Origin: Streptomyces sp. Ru72
Lineage (GTDB): Bacteria; Actinomycetota; Actinomycetes; Streptomycetales; Streptomycetaceae
Length of the DNA: 64,000 nucleotides
NCBI RefSeq assembly: GCF_002920635.1
Contig: NZ_PQSR01000005.1
Location: 62,001-126,000 of the forward strand
Direction of reading: 5' to 3'
Positions 33,971-43,186 of this stretch are shown piece after piece. The notes under the pieces are model-generated. The model was given only the letters and a program-made list of their open reading frames with translations. It was not told where the DNA came from and ran no database searches. How positions within the stretch are numbered: position 1 is the stretch's first letter; every line of letters begins with the position of its first letter. The position numbers and the translations under genes are program-made.

Positions 33971-34796
33971 AGGCCCTGGCGGCCGGCGTCGGGCTTTCGC
34001 CGGCGGCTTCCTCGCCGGTCGTGCCGGTGTCCGGCCCTTCCGGTACGAGGCCCAGCTGTGCGTCGCGGGCGTATTCCACCTCGCGGCGCAGCAGGCGGAA
34101 CCACATGAAGACCGTGAAGCCCGCGAAGACGAACCACTCGCCGGTGTAACCCAGGTTCTGGAACGCCTTCAGGTCCAGTCCGCTCCCCTGGGGCGCCGTC
34201 GCCGGTACCGCCTTCATCCCGCTGTCGGCCTTGGTGAGGGTGATCCACGCCTCGTACAGGTCGTAGGGCACCAGGTTCACCAGCGTCGCCGTGCTGATGT
34301 CCGCGGTCTGCCCGGCCGGCAGTCCGCCTGCCGCGCCCACCCCGTTCGACCCGGGGCTCTCCGGGGCCTGCAGGGCGCCCGTGACGGTGACCTCCCCGGC
34401 CGGCGGGGCCGGGGCCTTCGCGGGGTCGGCGTCACCCGGCAGCCAGCCCCGCACCACCGGCAGCGCCTTGCCGCCGTCGGTCCGCAGCATGGTCAGCACG
34501 TAGAACCCGCGCTTGCCGTCCAGCTCACGGTCCGGCACCAGCAACTGCTTGCCGTACCGGCCGGTGGCCGTCACCTGCCTGCCGGACGTGCTCTTGTCCA
34601 CCGGCAGCAGTTCGGCCAGCGGCCGGGCCGCCTCCTTGCGGCCCGCGGTGACCTGCTCGCTCGCCGCCCGCTGCTCGTGCACCCGTGCCTCGAACCGGCC
34701 CAGCTGCCACGACCCCATGAAGACGCAGAACGGGATGGCCAGCAGCACGAAGACGTTGATCCCCCACCAGCGGGGCGTCAGCAGAAACCGGTACAC
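33969..34796 (-). CDS. SURF1-family cytochrome oxidase biogenesis protein
   Basis: A 275-residue protein with a membrane helix at each end: WWGINVFVLLAIPFCVFMGSWQLGR near residue 10, with the conserved LGRFE continuation, and WFVFAGFTVFMWFRLLRRE near residue 235. Between them is the typical SURF1 domain (VTATGRYGKQLLVPDRE ... VVRGWLPGD). SURF1 assists haem a insertion into cytochrome aa3 oxidase. GTG 34796 follows a -10-like TACCGT (34804-34809, minus strand) by 7 nt, suggesting a leaderless mRNA; no Shine-Dalgarno is present. The C-terminal tail beyond the second helix is acidic and variable. Confidence 0.88.
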   Translation of the reverse strand: MYRFLLTPRWWGINVFVLLAIPFCVFMGSWQLGRFEARVHEQRAASEQVTAGRKEAARPLAELLPVDKSTSGRQVTATGRYGKQLLVPDRELDGKRGFYVLTMLRTDGGKALPVVRGWLPGDADPAKAPAPPAGEVTVTGALQAPESPGSNGVGAAGGLPAGQTADISTATLVNLVPYDLYEAWITLTKADSGMKAVPATAPQGSGLDLKAFQNLGYTGEWFVFAGFTVFMWFRLLRREVEYARDAQLGLVPEGPDTGTTGEEAAGESPTPAARA

Positions 34797-34845
34797 GCCT
34801 TCAACGGTACGGTGCCATCCCCGTGTGCCCGCCCGTGGGGCCCCG

Positions 34846-36696
34846 TTATCCCAGGGCACGACCCCCCAGATGCCGCGCCGCGAAGTCCAGCTCCAGCCGG
34901 ACCTGCTTGATCCGCTCGTCGACCACGAGTGAGCCGTGCCCCGCGTCGTACCGGTACACCTCGTGCACCGCACCTCGCGCGGCGAGCCGGTTCACATAGT
35001 TCTCGACCTGGCGGATCGGGCAGCGCGGGTCGTTCACCCCCGCCGAGATGTACACCGGAGCCTTCACCGCATCGACGTACGTCAGCGGCGACGACGCCTC
35101 GAACCGCTCCGGCACCTCCTCCGGCGTGCCGCCGAGCAGCGTCCGGTCCATCGCCTTCAGCGCCTCCATCTCGTCGTGGTACGCCGTGACGTAGTCCGCG
35201 ACCGGTACCGCCGCGATCCCGATCGTCCACAGCTCGGGCTGGGTGCCCAGCCCGAGCAGCGTCAGGTAGCCGCCCCACGAGCCGCCCGTCAGCACCAGCC
35301 GCTCCGGGTCCGCCAGCCCGGACGACACCGCCCACTCCCGGACCGCCGCGATGTCCTCCAGCTCGATCAGCCCCACCCGGTGCTTGAGCGCGTCCGTCCA
35401 CTCGCGCCCGTACCCGGTCGAACCCCGGTAGTTGACCCGCACCACCGCGTACCCGTGGTCCACCCAGGCCGCCGGCCCCGCGGCGAACGAGTCACTGTCG
35501 TGCCAGGTCGGGCCGCCGTGGATGTCGAACACCGTCGGCAGCGGGCCTGAAGCACCCGCCGGCCTCTGCACCAGCGCGTGGATGCGGCCACCCGGTCCAT
35601 CGACCCACACGTCCTCCACCGGCACCGACCCGGGCGCCCTGATACCGGGCGGATCCAGCACCACCCTGCCCGAGGTGGACCGGACGACCGGGGGCTCGGC
35701 CGCGGACGACCACAGGTACTCCACGGTCCCGTCGGGCCGTGCCGTCGCCCCGGACACCGTGCCGGGCGGTGTCGGCACCCGCACCAGCTCTCGTGTGGCC
35801 AGGTCGTAGCGGAACAGCTCGCTGCGGGCCTCGAATCCGTGCACGATCAGCAGCGCGGAGCCGTCCGGATACCATTCCGCGGCCACGTCACCGGGCAGGT
35901 CCAGCTGCAGGTCCGTCTCCTCGCCGGAGGCGACGTCCCACACCAGCGGCTCCCACCGGCCGCGCCGCTGGTGCCCGATGAGCAGTCGGGTGTCCCCGTC
36001 GACCGGTGCGAAGCCCAGGACCTCGAGGCCCAGCTCCACCGTGCCGTCCTTGGTGTCGTCCAGCTCCGCCACCGTCGAACCGTCCGGCCGCAGCACGCGC
36101 AGCGCCGAGTGCATCGCGTCACCGTGCTCGGTGTGCTCGATCGCGATCAGCGAACCGTCATGGGAGAGGTCGCCCACCCCGGCCGACTCGCGGTGCCGGT
36201 AGATCTCCACCGGGTCCCGGCCGGCCCGCACGAGATGGATCGTGGAACCGTCCTGGTCGGTCGAGCGGCCCACGACCGCCGTCCGCCCGTCCCGTCCGAT
36301 CGCGAGCCCCGCCGGATACGACGGCTCGAGTCCGGGAGCCGCGGGCTCGTCGGGCCCGGAACCCGCACCGGAGGCTCCGGGCACGAACCGCTGGCGTCTC
36401 CAGATCCCGAACTCGTCACCGTCCGTGTCGTCGAACCACCAGATCCACTCGCCGTCCGGCGAGAGCACGCCCTCAGTCGTGCCGTTCGCCCGGTTCGTGA
36501 CCTGGCGCTGCTCGCCCGTGACGCGGTCCCAGGCGTACAGCTCGTACGTCCCCGTCGCGTTCGAGACGAACAGTGAGCGGTGCGGCGCGTCCTCCGCCCA
36601 GTCCGGCAGTGACACCCGCGGCGCCCGGAAGCGCTTCTCCCAGTCCGGCATGTCCCCGCCGCGCTCGGGCGAGGTGGACCCGTTGCTCTCAGTCAT
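34846..36696 (-). CDS. S9-family prolyl oligopeptidase-like serine peptidase
   Basis: A 616-residue cytosolic peptidase. The first 330 residues form a TolB/propeller-like array (RSLFVSNATGTYELYAWDRVTGEQRQV, EGVLSPDGEWIWWFDD). The C-terminal alpha/beta hydrolase has nucleophile GGSWGGY, acid GVNDPRCP and histidine AGHGS, the acylaminoacyl-peptidase (S9C) order. It is the full length usual for the subfamily. The ATG at 36696 overlaps a GGGGGCC purine run; ATG 36705 is only three codons longer. Two DnaA-box-like 9-mers lie in its upstream gap. Confidence 0.9.
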   Translation of the reverse strand: MTESNGSTSPERGGDMPDWEKRFRAPRVSLPDWAEDAPHRSLFVSNATGTYELYAWDRVTGEQRQVTNRANGTTEGVLSPDGEWIWWFDDTDGDEFGIWRRQRFVPGASGAGSGPDEPAAPGLEPSYPAGLAIGRDGRTAVVGRSTDQDGSTIHLVRAGRDPVEIYRHRESAGVGDLSHDGSLIAIEHTEHGDAMHSALRVLRPDGSTVAELDDTKDGTVELGLEVLGFAPVDGDTRLLIGHQRRGRWEPLVWDVASGEETDLQLDLPGDVAAEWYPDGSALLIVHGFEARSELFRYDLATRELVRVPTPPGTVSGATARPDGTVEYLWSSAAEPPVVRSTSGRVVLDPPGIRAPGSVPVEDVWVDGPGGRIHALVQRPAGASGPLPTVFDIHGGPTWHDSDSFAAGPAAWVDHGYAVVRVNYRGSTGYGREWTDALKHRVGLIELEDIAAVREWAVSSGLADPERLVLTGGSWGGYLTLLGLGTQPELWTIGIAAVPVADYVTAYHDEMEALKAMDRTLLGGTPEEVPERFEASSPLTYVDAVKAPVYISAGVNDPRCPIRQVENYVNRLAARGAVHEVYRYDAGHGSLVVDERIKQVRLELDFAARHLGGRALG

Positions 36697-36748
36697 GGCC
36701 CCCATAGTGCCTGGCCGGGCCGACTTCCCGCGGGCGAGGCCCACGGCC

Positions 36749-36792
36749 TGTGGACAACTCACCCGCAGCCGAGGTCCGGAGCCTGTGGACAA
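36749..36792. promoter_or_regulatory. Two DnaA-box-like sequences
   Basis: TGTGGACAA (complement TTGTCCACA, the Streptomyces DnaA box) occurs at 36749-36757 and 36784-36792, same orientation, 35 bp apart, in the short gap between two minus-strand genes. A third copy is at 56646-56654. Confidence 0.45.
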
Positions 36793-36827
36793 CCCGGCTC
36801 GACCCTCTGGCACGCACGCGGGCGGTG

Positions 36828-38831
36828 TCAGGCCCCGGCCGGCTCCCGGCGCCTGCGCCCCAGCAGGTCCGCGAGACCGCGCCGCGTCGCCGCCAGGACC
36901 ACTCGGTCCTCCGCGCGCAGGACGTAGGTGGGCGGCACGTCCCAGACCAGGCCCGAGGCGCGGTCGGGCGTGCGCGTCTCCGGGTCCGGCGTCTGGCCGC
37001 GTTCCTCCGGCGCCGCGGTGTCCAGGGCGAGCACCCGCCACGCCCCGGCGCGGAACGCCTGGGCGACCGTTTTCCCCTCCAGCTGCGGATGCCCGGCCAC
37101 GTCCACGGCGGCGAACAGCAGCACCCGCCGCTCCACCGGGATCGCCCCCAGGATCTGCCGGCCCAGCATGGCCCCGGCGAACGCGGGCGCGGCCAGGTGG
37201 GACACGCTGCGGCTGCGCGTCTGTGCGTGCGGGTGCGCGGCGCGCAGAGTGCGGTAGACGGCGGTCGCGAAGTCGTCGTCGTACAGGCGCAGGACGACCC
37301 GCAGGTCGGGCCGTACCGAACGGGCGTACAGGACGGCCTCGAGGTTCGTCGTGTCGGAGCTGGTGAGGGCGAGCAATGCGTGCGCCCGGTGGATCTTGGC
37401 GGCTTCCAGCACGCCTTCCTGGGTGACGTCCCCGAGCACGACCGGCACCCGTAGCCGCCGGGCCGTCGCGAGGCCGCGCGCCTCCGGGTCGCCCTCCACG
37501 CACACCACCGGGATCTTCAGCTCCCGCAGCCGGGTCATGACCCGGGTGCCGATCTTGCCGACGCCGAGCAGCACCACGTGTCCGGACAGCCCGCGCGGCG
37601 GTCTGCGCAGCGCGGTTGTGCTGCGGAAGGTGCCGAGGGCTTCGAGCACGGCCGCCAGCAGCACGGGCAGGAGCAGCAAACCGACCAATGAGGACAGCAG
37701 TTGCAGGATCTGCCGCCCGACGGGTTCACCGATGGCCGGGTCGTCGATGGCGAACAGGTCCAGCAGCGTCAGGTAGGTGGCGTGCAGCGGGGGTTCGCCG
37801 GTGACCGCCATCGACGCGATCGCGAGCCCGACCACACAGCCCACCAGCCCGGCGACCGACCAGCGCAGCCGCCGCGAGAACAGCGAGCCGAGCGGTACGA
37901 CACTGCGCCCGGCGGGCAGCGCCGGGCCGCTGTACGAGACGGTCTCCAGGACGATGGTGCCGCGTCCGGTGGCCTCCGCCACCGTGCTTTCGTCTGGCAG
38001 GAGTCGGGGACCCTGCTCGCCGTCGGAACCGTCGGAACCGTCGGCCCCGGCAGGGTCGTTGCCCGTCGCGGACAGCAACGCCAGCGTGCACAGCCCGGGG
38101 TCGGCGACCTGCCCCGGCCGTGGCGGCGGCCGCTCGACGGCCCGCAGCATCAGCCCGTCGGTCTGCACCACCTTGGTGGTGCCGGCGACGGCGGTCGCGG
38201 CCAGGGCGGGCGCGGCGGTGTCGGCGTCGGACAGCACGGTCGTGGACGCGTCGAACGCCTCGGCGTCCCCGGTCCCGCCGGACGCCAGAGCCGCCGCCTG
38301 ATCGAGGAGTGCCTCGATGTGCTGCCCGAGCCGCCGGTTGTACAGGCGCAGGACGAGCCGCAGCCGCGGGTTGAGGCGGCGGGCGGTGAGCGCGGCGCGG
38401 ATGTTGGTCTCGTCGTCGTCATAGACGAGCGCCAGTGCCGCCGCCCGGTTCACGCCGGCCTCCGCGAGTACGGCCTCGGACGCCTCGGGGGCCTCGATCA
38501 TTCGTACGGAACCGGCGGGTTCGGTGCTGTGGCCGCCGCCTGGTCCGCTGGTGCGTCCGTCTGCGCCGTTGCCGTTCCCGTTGCCGCTGCCGTTGCCCGC
38601 CGCGCGCGTGACCGCGGCGGAGACCCGGTCGAGCAGCGTGGAGGAGCGGGCACGGCCCACCACCGGCTGCCTGGCGACCCGGACGGCGGGCGGGACGACG
38701 AGCGTCACCTGCTCGCCGTACACCCCGCGCAACTCGGCGGCCAGCCGGTGCGCGAGCCCGTCGTCCCCGCACACCACCATGTGCGGGACGCCGTCACCCG
38801 ACCCGTTCTGCTGCGGAACCCCTGCCCCCAC
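36828..38831 (-). CDS. Double-RCK NAD-binding membrane protein (CASTOR/POLLUX-like putative ion channel)
   Basis: About 667 residues. Two TrkA-N/RCK nucleotide-binding units are visible: an N-terminal one (HMVVCGDDGLAHRLAAELRGVYG) and a central one with a clear Rossmann loop (HVVLLGVGKIGTRVMTRLRELKIPVVCVEGD). Between them are two membrane segments (about residues 316-337 and 360-385, WSVAGLVGCVVGLAIASMAV). The layout resembles plant CASTOR/POLLUX-type channels and bacterial relatives that gate ions by ligand. The start is uncertain: GTG 38831 is followed by ATG 38780, 17 codons in. It is divergent from the aquaporin gene. Confidence 0.8.
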   Translation of the reverse strand: MGAGVPQQNGSGDGVPHMVVCGDDGLAHRLAAELRGVYGEQVTLVVPPAVRVARQPVVGRARSSTLLDRVSAAVTRAAGNGSGNGNGNGADGRTSGPGGGHSTEPAGSVRMIEAPEASEAVLAEAGVNRAAALALVYDDDETNIRAALTARRLNPRLRLVLRLYNRRLGQHIEALLDQAAALASGGTGDAEAFDASTTVLSDADTAAPALAATAVAGTTKVVQTDGLMLRAVERPPPRPGQVADPGLCTLALLSATGNDPAGADGSDGSDGEQGPRLLPDESTVAEATGRGTIVLETVSYSGPALPAGRSVVPLGSLFSRRLRWSVAGLVGCVVGLAIASMAVTGEPPLHATYLTLLDLFAIDDPAIGEPVGRQILQLLSSLVGLLLLPVLLAAVLEALGTFRSTTALRRPPRGLSGHVVLLGVGKIGTRVMTRLRELKIPVVCVEGDPEARGLATARRLRVPVVLGDVTQEGVLEAAKIHRAHALLALTSSDTTNLEAVLYARSVRPDLRVVLRLYDDDFATAVYRTLRAAHPHAQTRSRSVSHLAAPAFAGAMLGRQILGAIPVERRVLLFAAVDVAGHPQLEGKTVAQAFRAGAWRVLALDTAAPEERGQTPDPETRTPDRASGLVWDVPPTYVLRAEDRVVLAATRRGLADLLGRRRREPAGA

Positions 38832-39034
38832 GAGGAGAAAGACTGCCGTATCGGGGGTGCTGGTTCCACAGAGGCCGGTGAGGCAACGGGCCTCGTCCGC
38901 ACGGGTGACGGTGACAACGGTGAAGAGCGGGGCTGCCGCCCTTGAGTCATACTCGTGGTGAGTTCGACCGGCGTCCTCGACCGCGCCTGCGGGACGAGCC
39001 GTCACCGGCCTGACCAGTCCCTGAGGGGGCCATC

Positions 39035-39982
39035 ATGGCTGTGGAAATCCCGCCCTTGATCAGACCCTCCCGCCTCAGGCGTCGAGGGGGCCTGCTGGGC
39101 GAATGCCTCGCGGAGTTCCTGGGGACGCTCGTCCTCATCGCGTTCGGATGCGGTTCGGTCGCCGTGGCCGTCGCCGCGCTGCCGGGATCCGGCCGTACCG
39201 CGGGACCCACCACCTTCTTCCTGAGCTCCGGCGACTGGCTCCTGATCACCTGGGGCTGGGGCCTGGCCGTGACGTTCGGCATCTACGTCGCGGGCGGCGT
39301 CAGCGGCGCCCACATCAATCCGGCGGTCACGCTGGCGTTCGCGGTGCGCCGCCGGTTCCCCTGGGCCCGGGTGGTCCCGTACTGGTTCGCACAGCTGGCC
39401 GGCGCGTTCGTCGGGGCGGCGCTCGTGTACGCCGTCTACCACGACGCGATCAACACCTTCGACCACGCCATGACGGGGCCGAAGACGAACGGGCACACGC
39501 TCGCCACCTTCTCCATCTTCGGTACGTTCCCCGCACCGTTCTTCCACGGCGGCACCTGGGGCCCGCTCGTGGACCAGATCGTCGGTACGGCCTTCCTGGT
39601 CATGTTCGTCGTGGCGGTCGTCGACCTGCGCAACACGGGGGTACGGGCCAACCTCGGACCCTTCGTGATCGGCCTCGCGGTCGCAGCCATCGGCATGTCG
39701 TACGGCGCGAACGCCGGATACGCCATCAACCCCGCCCGGGACTTCGGACCGCGCCTGTTCACCTGGCTGGCGGGCTGGCAGAGCCTCGCGCTCCCCGGCA
39801 CGCTGCGCGGCTCCTTCAGCGACTACTGGTGGATCCCGATCGTCGGCCCACTCGTCGGCGGCGTGGTCGGGGTCCTGGTCTACGACCTGTTCATCGGTGA
39901 CATCCTGCACATCCGGGCACAGCGTGCCGAGACGCCGGAACCGGGCCGGACCCGTCCGGTGGACACCACGGACGAGGAGTGA
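39035..39982 (+). CDS. Aquaporin / glycerol facilitator (MIP family)
   Basis: A 315-residue membrane channel with six transmembrane segments. The two pore-forming NPA motifs are AHINPAVTLAF (first half) and YAINPARDFGPR (second half); the aspartate after the second NPAR is typical of aquaglyceroporins, favouring glycerol or other small-solute passage. An extended N-terminus and C-terminal tail are hydrophilic. ATG 39035 is preceded by GAGGGGGC. It is divergent from the RCK protein and ends near a bidirectional terminator. Confidence 0.94.
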   Translation: MAVEIPPLIRPSRLRRRGGLLGECLAEFLGTLVLIAFGCGSVAVAVAALPGSGRTAGPTTFFLSSGDWLLITWGWGLAVTFGIYVAGGVSGAHINPAVTLAFAVRRRFPWARVVPYWFAQLAGAFVGAALVYAVYHDAINTFDHAMTGPKTNGHTLATFSIFGTFPAPFFHGGTWGPLVDQIVGTAFLVMFVVAVVDLRNTGVRANLGPFVIGLAVAAIGMSYGANAGYAINPARDFGPRLFTWLAGWQSLALPGTLRGSFSDYWWIPIVGPLVGGVVGVLVYDLFIGDILHIRAQRAETPEPGRTRPVDTTDEE

Positions 39983-39989
39983 CCGGCGG

Positions 39990-40022
39990 CAGGCGCCGAG
40001 CCGATGGCCGGCCCGGCGCCTG
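39990..40022. terminator. Bidirectional terminator between aquaporin and phosphatase genes
   Basis: CAGGCGCCG (39990-39998) pairs with CGGCGCCTG (40014-40022), a 9-bp stem with a 15-nt loop in an 88-bp gap between convergent genes. Confidence 0.6.
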
Positions 40023-40070
40023 AGCCGATGACCGGCCCGGCCACTGAACCGATCCACCGGGCCCGGCACC

Positions 40071-42203
40071 TCACGGCGCGCGCAGCAGGAGAACGGCGAT
40101 GTCGTCCGTGTGCCGGCCGGTGGGCCAGGCGTGGCGGACCAGGCCGTCGATCATGTCCTCCAGCGCATGGTCGCGGACGTCGGCCAGATACCGCGCCAGG
40201 GCGTCGGTGGCCCGGCCGGTGTCGGTGCCGGGGACTTCCACGAGGCCGTCGGTGTAGAAGGCCAGCAGGGCGTCCGCCGGGAGCGGCACGCGGGTGACGG
40301 GGTACGGGAAGTCGACGTCGACGCCGAGCAGCGGCCCGGGCTCCACCTCCAGCAGGCCGACCTCGCGAGAGCCGTCGCACAGCAGCGGCGGGACGTGGCC
40401 GGCGGTGGCGAGGGCGATCTCCCGGCCGGCCAGGTCGAGCTGTGCGTAGAGGCAGGAGACGAGCAGGCCGGAGTTCAGGTCGCCGAGGAGCCGGTTGGTG
40501 CAGGCCAGGACCTGGTCCGGGGGTGCGCCGGCGGTGGCGTGGGCGTGGATGGCGGTCCGCACCTGGCCCATGAGGGCGGCCGCGGCGATGCTGTGGCCCT
40601 CGACGTCGCCGATGACGGCGGCCGCGGTGGTGGCGTCGAGGCGCAGCAGGTCGTAGAAGTCGCCGCCGACCTCGACGCCGCGGCTCGCGGGCAGGTAGCG
40701 GGCGGCCACGTCGAGTCCGGCCACGGTCGGCAGGGCGCGCGGCAGGAGCGCCTGCTGGAGGTCGTGCGCGAGGCCGTGCTGGGCGTCGTACAGCCGGGCG
40801 CGGTCCAGGGCCTGCGCGATCAGCCCGGCCAGTGAGGTCAGGACGGCCCGCTCGTCGGCGGAGAAGGTGTGGGGTCGGACGTAGGAGAGGACGCAGCAGC
40901 CCACCGGCCGTCCCGTGATCACGAGGGGGAGGAAGGCCCAGGCCTGTTTGCCGCTCAGCAGGGGTGCATCGGGGTAGCTGCGGGCCAGCTCGGCGGGGCC
41001 GGTGAAGAACGCGGGGGTGCCGGTGGCGAGGACCTGCCCGGCGGGGGAGAGGTCGGTGTCCAGCATGAGCCCGTCGAGGCGGTCGACGACCTCGGGCGGG
41101 TAGCCGAACGAGCCGAGGATCTTCAGACGGCCGGCGTCGGCGGCCGACAGCACCAGGCCCTGGGCGCGGAAGGCGGGCAGGATCTGGTCCGCGATCAGGT
41201 CGAACAGGTCGCGCACGCTCACCGTCTCGGTGAGCGCGGCGGCCAGATGGACGAGCTGGTACAGACGGCCGGTCGGGGTCATCATGACCGGCCGGGGAGG
41301 GGTGCTCGGCGCGGGCTGCTCCCCGGCAGGGGTGATGCGGACGCTGATGCCGCTGGTGTCCGGGTACAGCTCGAAGTTCAGCCACTGGTCCGGTGGGCGC
41401 AGGGCGGTGAAGGACAGAGGGGCGCGGCTGACCACGGCCGTGCGGTAGTGGTCCTCGATCACGGGGTCGTCCATCCACGGCAGCGACTGCCAGGGCCGGG
41501 TTCCCAGCAGTCGGCCGCCGTCGCGGCCGAGCAGGCGGGCGGCGGTCGTGGTGATGAAGGTGATCCTGCCCTCGAGATCCAGGGCCAGGGCGCCCTCGGG
41601 GAGGCGTTCGGCGTAGTCGACGGCGGCGAGGTCGGCGTGGGCGGGGTGGCGCGGGGCGTCGAGGGGGACGAGGCGCGGCTGCTCGGGAAGCGTGGGCGGG
41701 CGTGCGGCCTGGTCCAGGAGATGGGCCAGACGGCGGGCGCTGGAGGTGATGTGGTGGCGTTCGCGGGAGGTGGGCCTCCGGGCGTGGTCGGCGGGCCACA
41801 TCAGCACCAGCCCGCCCCAGCAGCGGCGCATTCCGGTCACGGCGTGCGCGGCGAGCGGGAATCTGTAGGGCAGGACCGCGGCGACACGCGGGTACCGGCG
41901 GGCCATGTCGCTCTGGTCCGCGACCCACACCAGCCGTTCCTCGCGGATCGCGTCGGCGAGCGGGACGGGAGCGCTGAGCGACAGCCGCCGCCATGGGGCG
42001 GTGAACTCCAGAGGCATGCCGCATATGGCCACCAGCCGCAGCACCGGCTCCGCCTCCTCGATCAGGTAGACACCGCCGACGGAGGCTCCGGTGCGGCGCA
42101 CCGTCGTGGCCAGAACCGTGTCGAGGGCATCGTCAGGTCCGTCGGGGGCATCTGCCGGCGCCGGAACCGTGCCCTCCGGCTCATCGCCGCCGCCCATGGG
42201 CAT
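40071..42203 (-). CDS. GAF/PAS/PP2C (SpoIIE-like) phosphatase
   Basis: A 710-residue signalling protein. GAF-like segment at about 30-170, PAS-like segment at about 195-300 (YAERLPEGALALDLEGRITFITTTAARLL), second GAF at about 320-470, then a PP2C/SpoIIE domain from about 480 to the end. The last has metal-binding acids in EVGGDFYDLL, VIGDVEGHS, FYTDGL and TDDIAVLLL. Such phosphatases control sigma-factor switches via anti-anti-sigma factors in streptomycetes. ATG 42203 is chosen because a -10 TATTGT ends 7 nt upstream (leaderless), and more upstream sequence has no Shine-Dalgarno. No anti-sigma antagonist gene is adjacent. Confidence 0.9.
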   Translation of the reverse strand: MPMGGGDEPEGTVPAPADAPDGPDDALDTVLATTVRRTGASVGGVYLIEEAEPVLRLVAICGMPLEFTAPWRRLSLSAPVPLADAIREERLVWVADQSDMARRYPRVAAVLPYRFPLAAHAVTGMRRCWGGLVLMWPADHARRPTSRERHHITSSARRLAHLLDQAARPPTLPEQPRLVPLDAPRHPAHADLAAVDYAERLPEGALALDLEGRITFITTTAARLLGRDGGRLLGTRPWQSLPWMDDPVIEDHYRTAVVSRAPLSFTALRPPDQWLNFELYPDTSGISVRITPAGEQPAPSTPPRPVMMTPTGRLYQLVHLAAALTETVSVRDLFDLIADQILPAFRAQGLVLSAADAGRLKILGSFGYPPEVVDRLDGLMLDTDLSPAGQVLATGTPAFFTGPAELARSYPDAPLLSGKQAWAFLPLVITGRPVGCCVLSYVRPHTFSADERAVLTSLAGLIAQALDRARLYDAQHGLAHDLQQALLPRALPTVAGLDVAARYLPASRGVEVGGDFYDLLRLDATTAAAVIGDVEGHSIAAAALMGQVRTAIHAHATAGAPPDQVLACTNRLLGDLNSGLLVSCLYAQLDLAGREIALATAGHVPPLLCDGSREVGLLEVEPGPLLGVDVDFPYPVTRVPLPADALLAFYTDGLVEVPGTDTGRATDALARYLADVRDHALEDMIDGLVRHAWPTGRHTDDIAVLLLRAP

Positions 42204-42598
42204 AATCCGGACAATACGCCCATCTGAGGTCACTGACACCGCAAGCGTCGCCGCTCGGGCGGACTGCCGGACCGTCCTCGCCCCCCCCGGGACGGCAGGT
42301 GCCCGGTGGCCGGAAGGTTGAAGATCATGCCGGTCGGCCATCGTCGATTTCACCCAAAGTTATGGGCGATTAGGATGGATTTATGAGACTGGATCCCATC
42401 TGAGGCAGGTGCCACCTGCGGGTGGTGATCCGGGGACGCCGTACACAAGCCCAGCCGGAGTCGCCATGAACTCCAACCGAGCCGTCGGCACCGCCCCCGG
42501 CTGCCGACACCTACACGGTCATGACCTTCCGTGACGGGCGGGCAGTCCCCTGGCGGGGCCGGGCAATCCCTCGGCGCGAGCGAGCCGTATATACCGGT
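42204..42598 (+). promoter_or_regulatory. Gap with leaderless minigene and palindrome upstream of an ECF sigma gene
   Basis: This 395-bp gap lies between divergent phosphatase and sigma genes. It holds a -10 TAGGAT (42371-42376) followed 6 nt later by ATG and a six-codon frame (MRLDPI, stop at 42401-42403). Next comes the palindrome GCAGGTG-C-CACCTGC (42405-42419) and a 22-codon frame (42466-42534) preceded by CCGGAG. The sigma gene's own -10 TATATA sits about 5 nt before ATG 42599. Their use is unproven. Confidence 0.4.
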
Positions 42599-43186
42599 AT
42601 GCAGAGGTTCCGGTTCCCCGTGGGCCGTCTCCCGGACGAAGCTCTGCTCTCCGGGCTGGCCACCGGCGATCCGGAGCTCGCGGTCACCTTCGTACGCAGG
42701 TTCCAGCACAAGGTCTTCGGCGTCGCCGTCGCCGTCACCGGGGACCCGCAGCTGGCCGAGGACATCGCCCAGCAGACGTTCGAACGGGCGTGGCGCCATG
42801 CGCAGATCTACGACTCCCGCCGGGGTTCGGTGACGACCTGGCTGACCACCATCGCCCACAACCTCGCCATCGACGCCGTCCGGTCCCGGCGGCCGGAGCC
42901 GCTGGCACCCGACGACCTCGAGGCCGTCCTGGGCGTCGTCAGCGAGACGCCCGAGCAGTACGCCCTGGCCGACGAGGCGTCCTCGCGGCTGCGGGCCGCG
43001 GTGGCACGGCTCCCGCGCGAGCAGGGCCGTGCACTGGTGATGGCGGGTATCTACGGCATGACCGCCCAGCAGATCGCCGACTGGGAGCACATCCCGCTGG
43101 GCACCGCAAAGACACGCATCAGGACGGCGATGGGCAAGTTGCGCACCACCCTCGCCCCTCCCCAGGGGAGCGACCATGCCCGGTGA
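42599..43186 (+). CDS. ECF RNA polymerase sigma factor (SigK/SigL-like)
   Basis: A 195-residue ECF sigma factor. Region 2 reads LAVTFVRRFQHKVFGVAVAVTGDPQLAEDIAQQTFERAWRHA; region 4 reads LPREQGRALVMAGIYGMTAQQIADWEHIPLGTAKTRIR. It resembles SigK/SigL-type ECF factors of actinobacteria that pair with RskA-like membrane anti-sigma factors. The next gene, overlapping by 11 nt, is just such a protein. ATG 42599 is preferred over ATG 42521 because TATATA lies at leaderless distance, and upstream residues show no family conservation. Confidence 0.88.
   Translation: MQRFRFPVGRLPDEALLSGLATGDPELAVTFVRRFQHKVFGVAVAVTGDPQLAEDIAQQTFERAWRHAQIYDSRRGSVTTWLTTIAHNLAIDAVRSRRPEPLAPDDLEAVLGVVSETPEQYALADEASSRLRAAVARLPREQGRALVMAGIYGMTAQQIADWEHIPLGTAKTRIRTAMGKLRTTLAPPQGSDHAR

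Noticed and set aside
40869..42227. Long plus-strand frame opposite the PP2C phosphatase gene
   Set aside because: Shadow frame with Gly/Arg/Val-rich content; the phosphatase motifs on the minus strand are clear.
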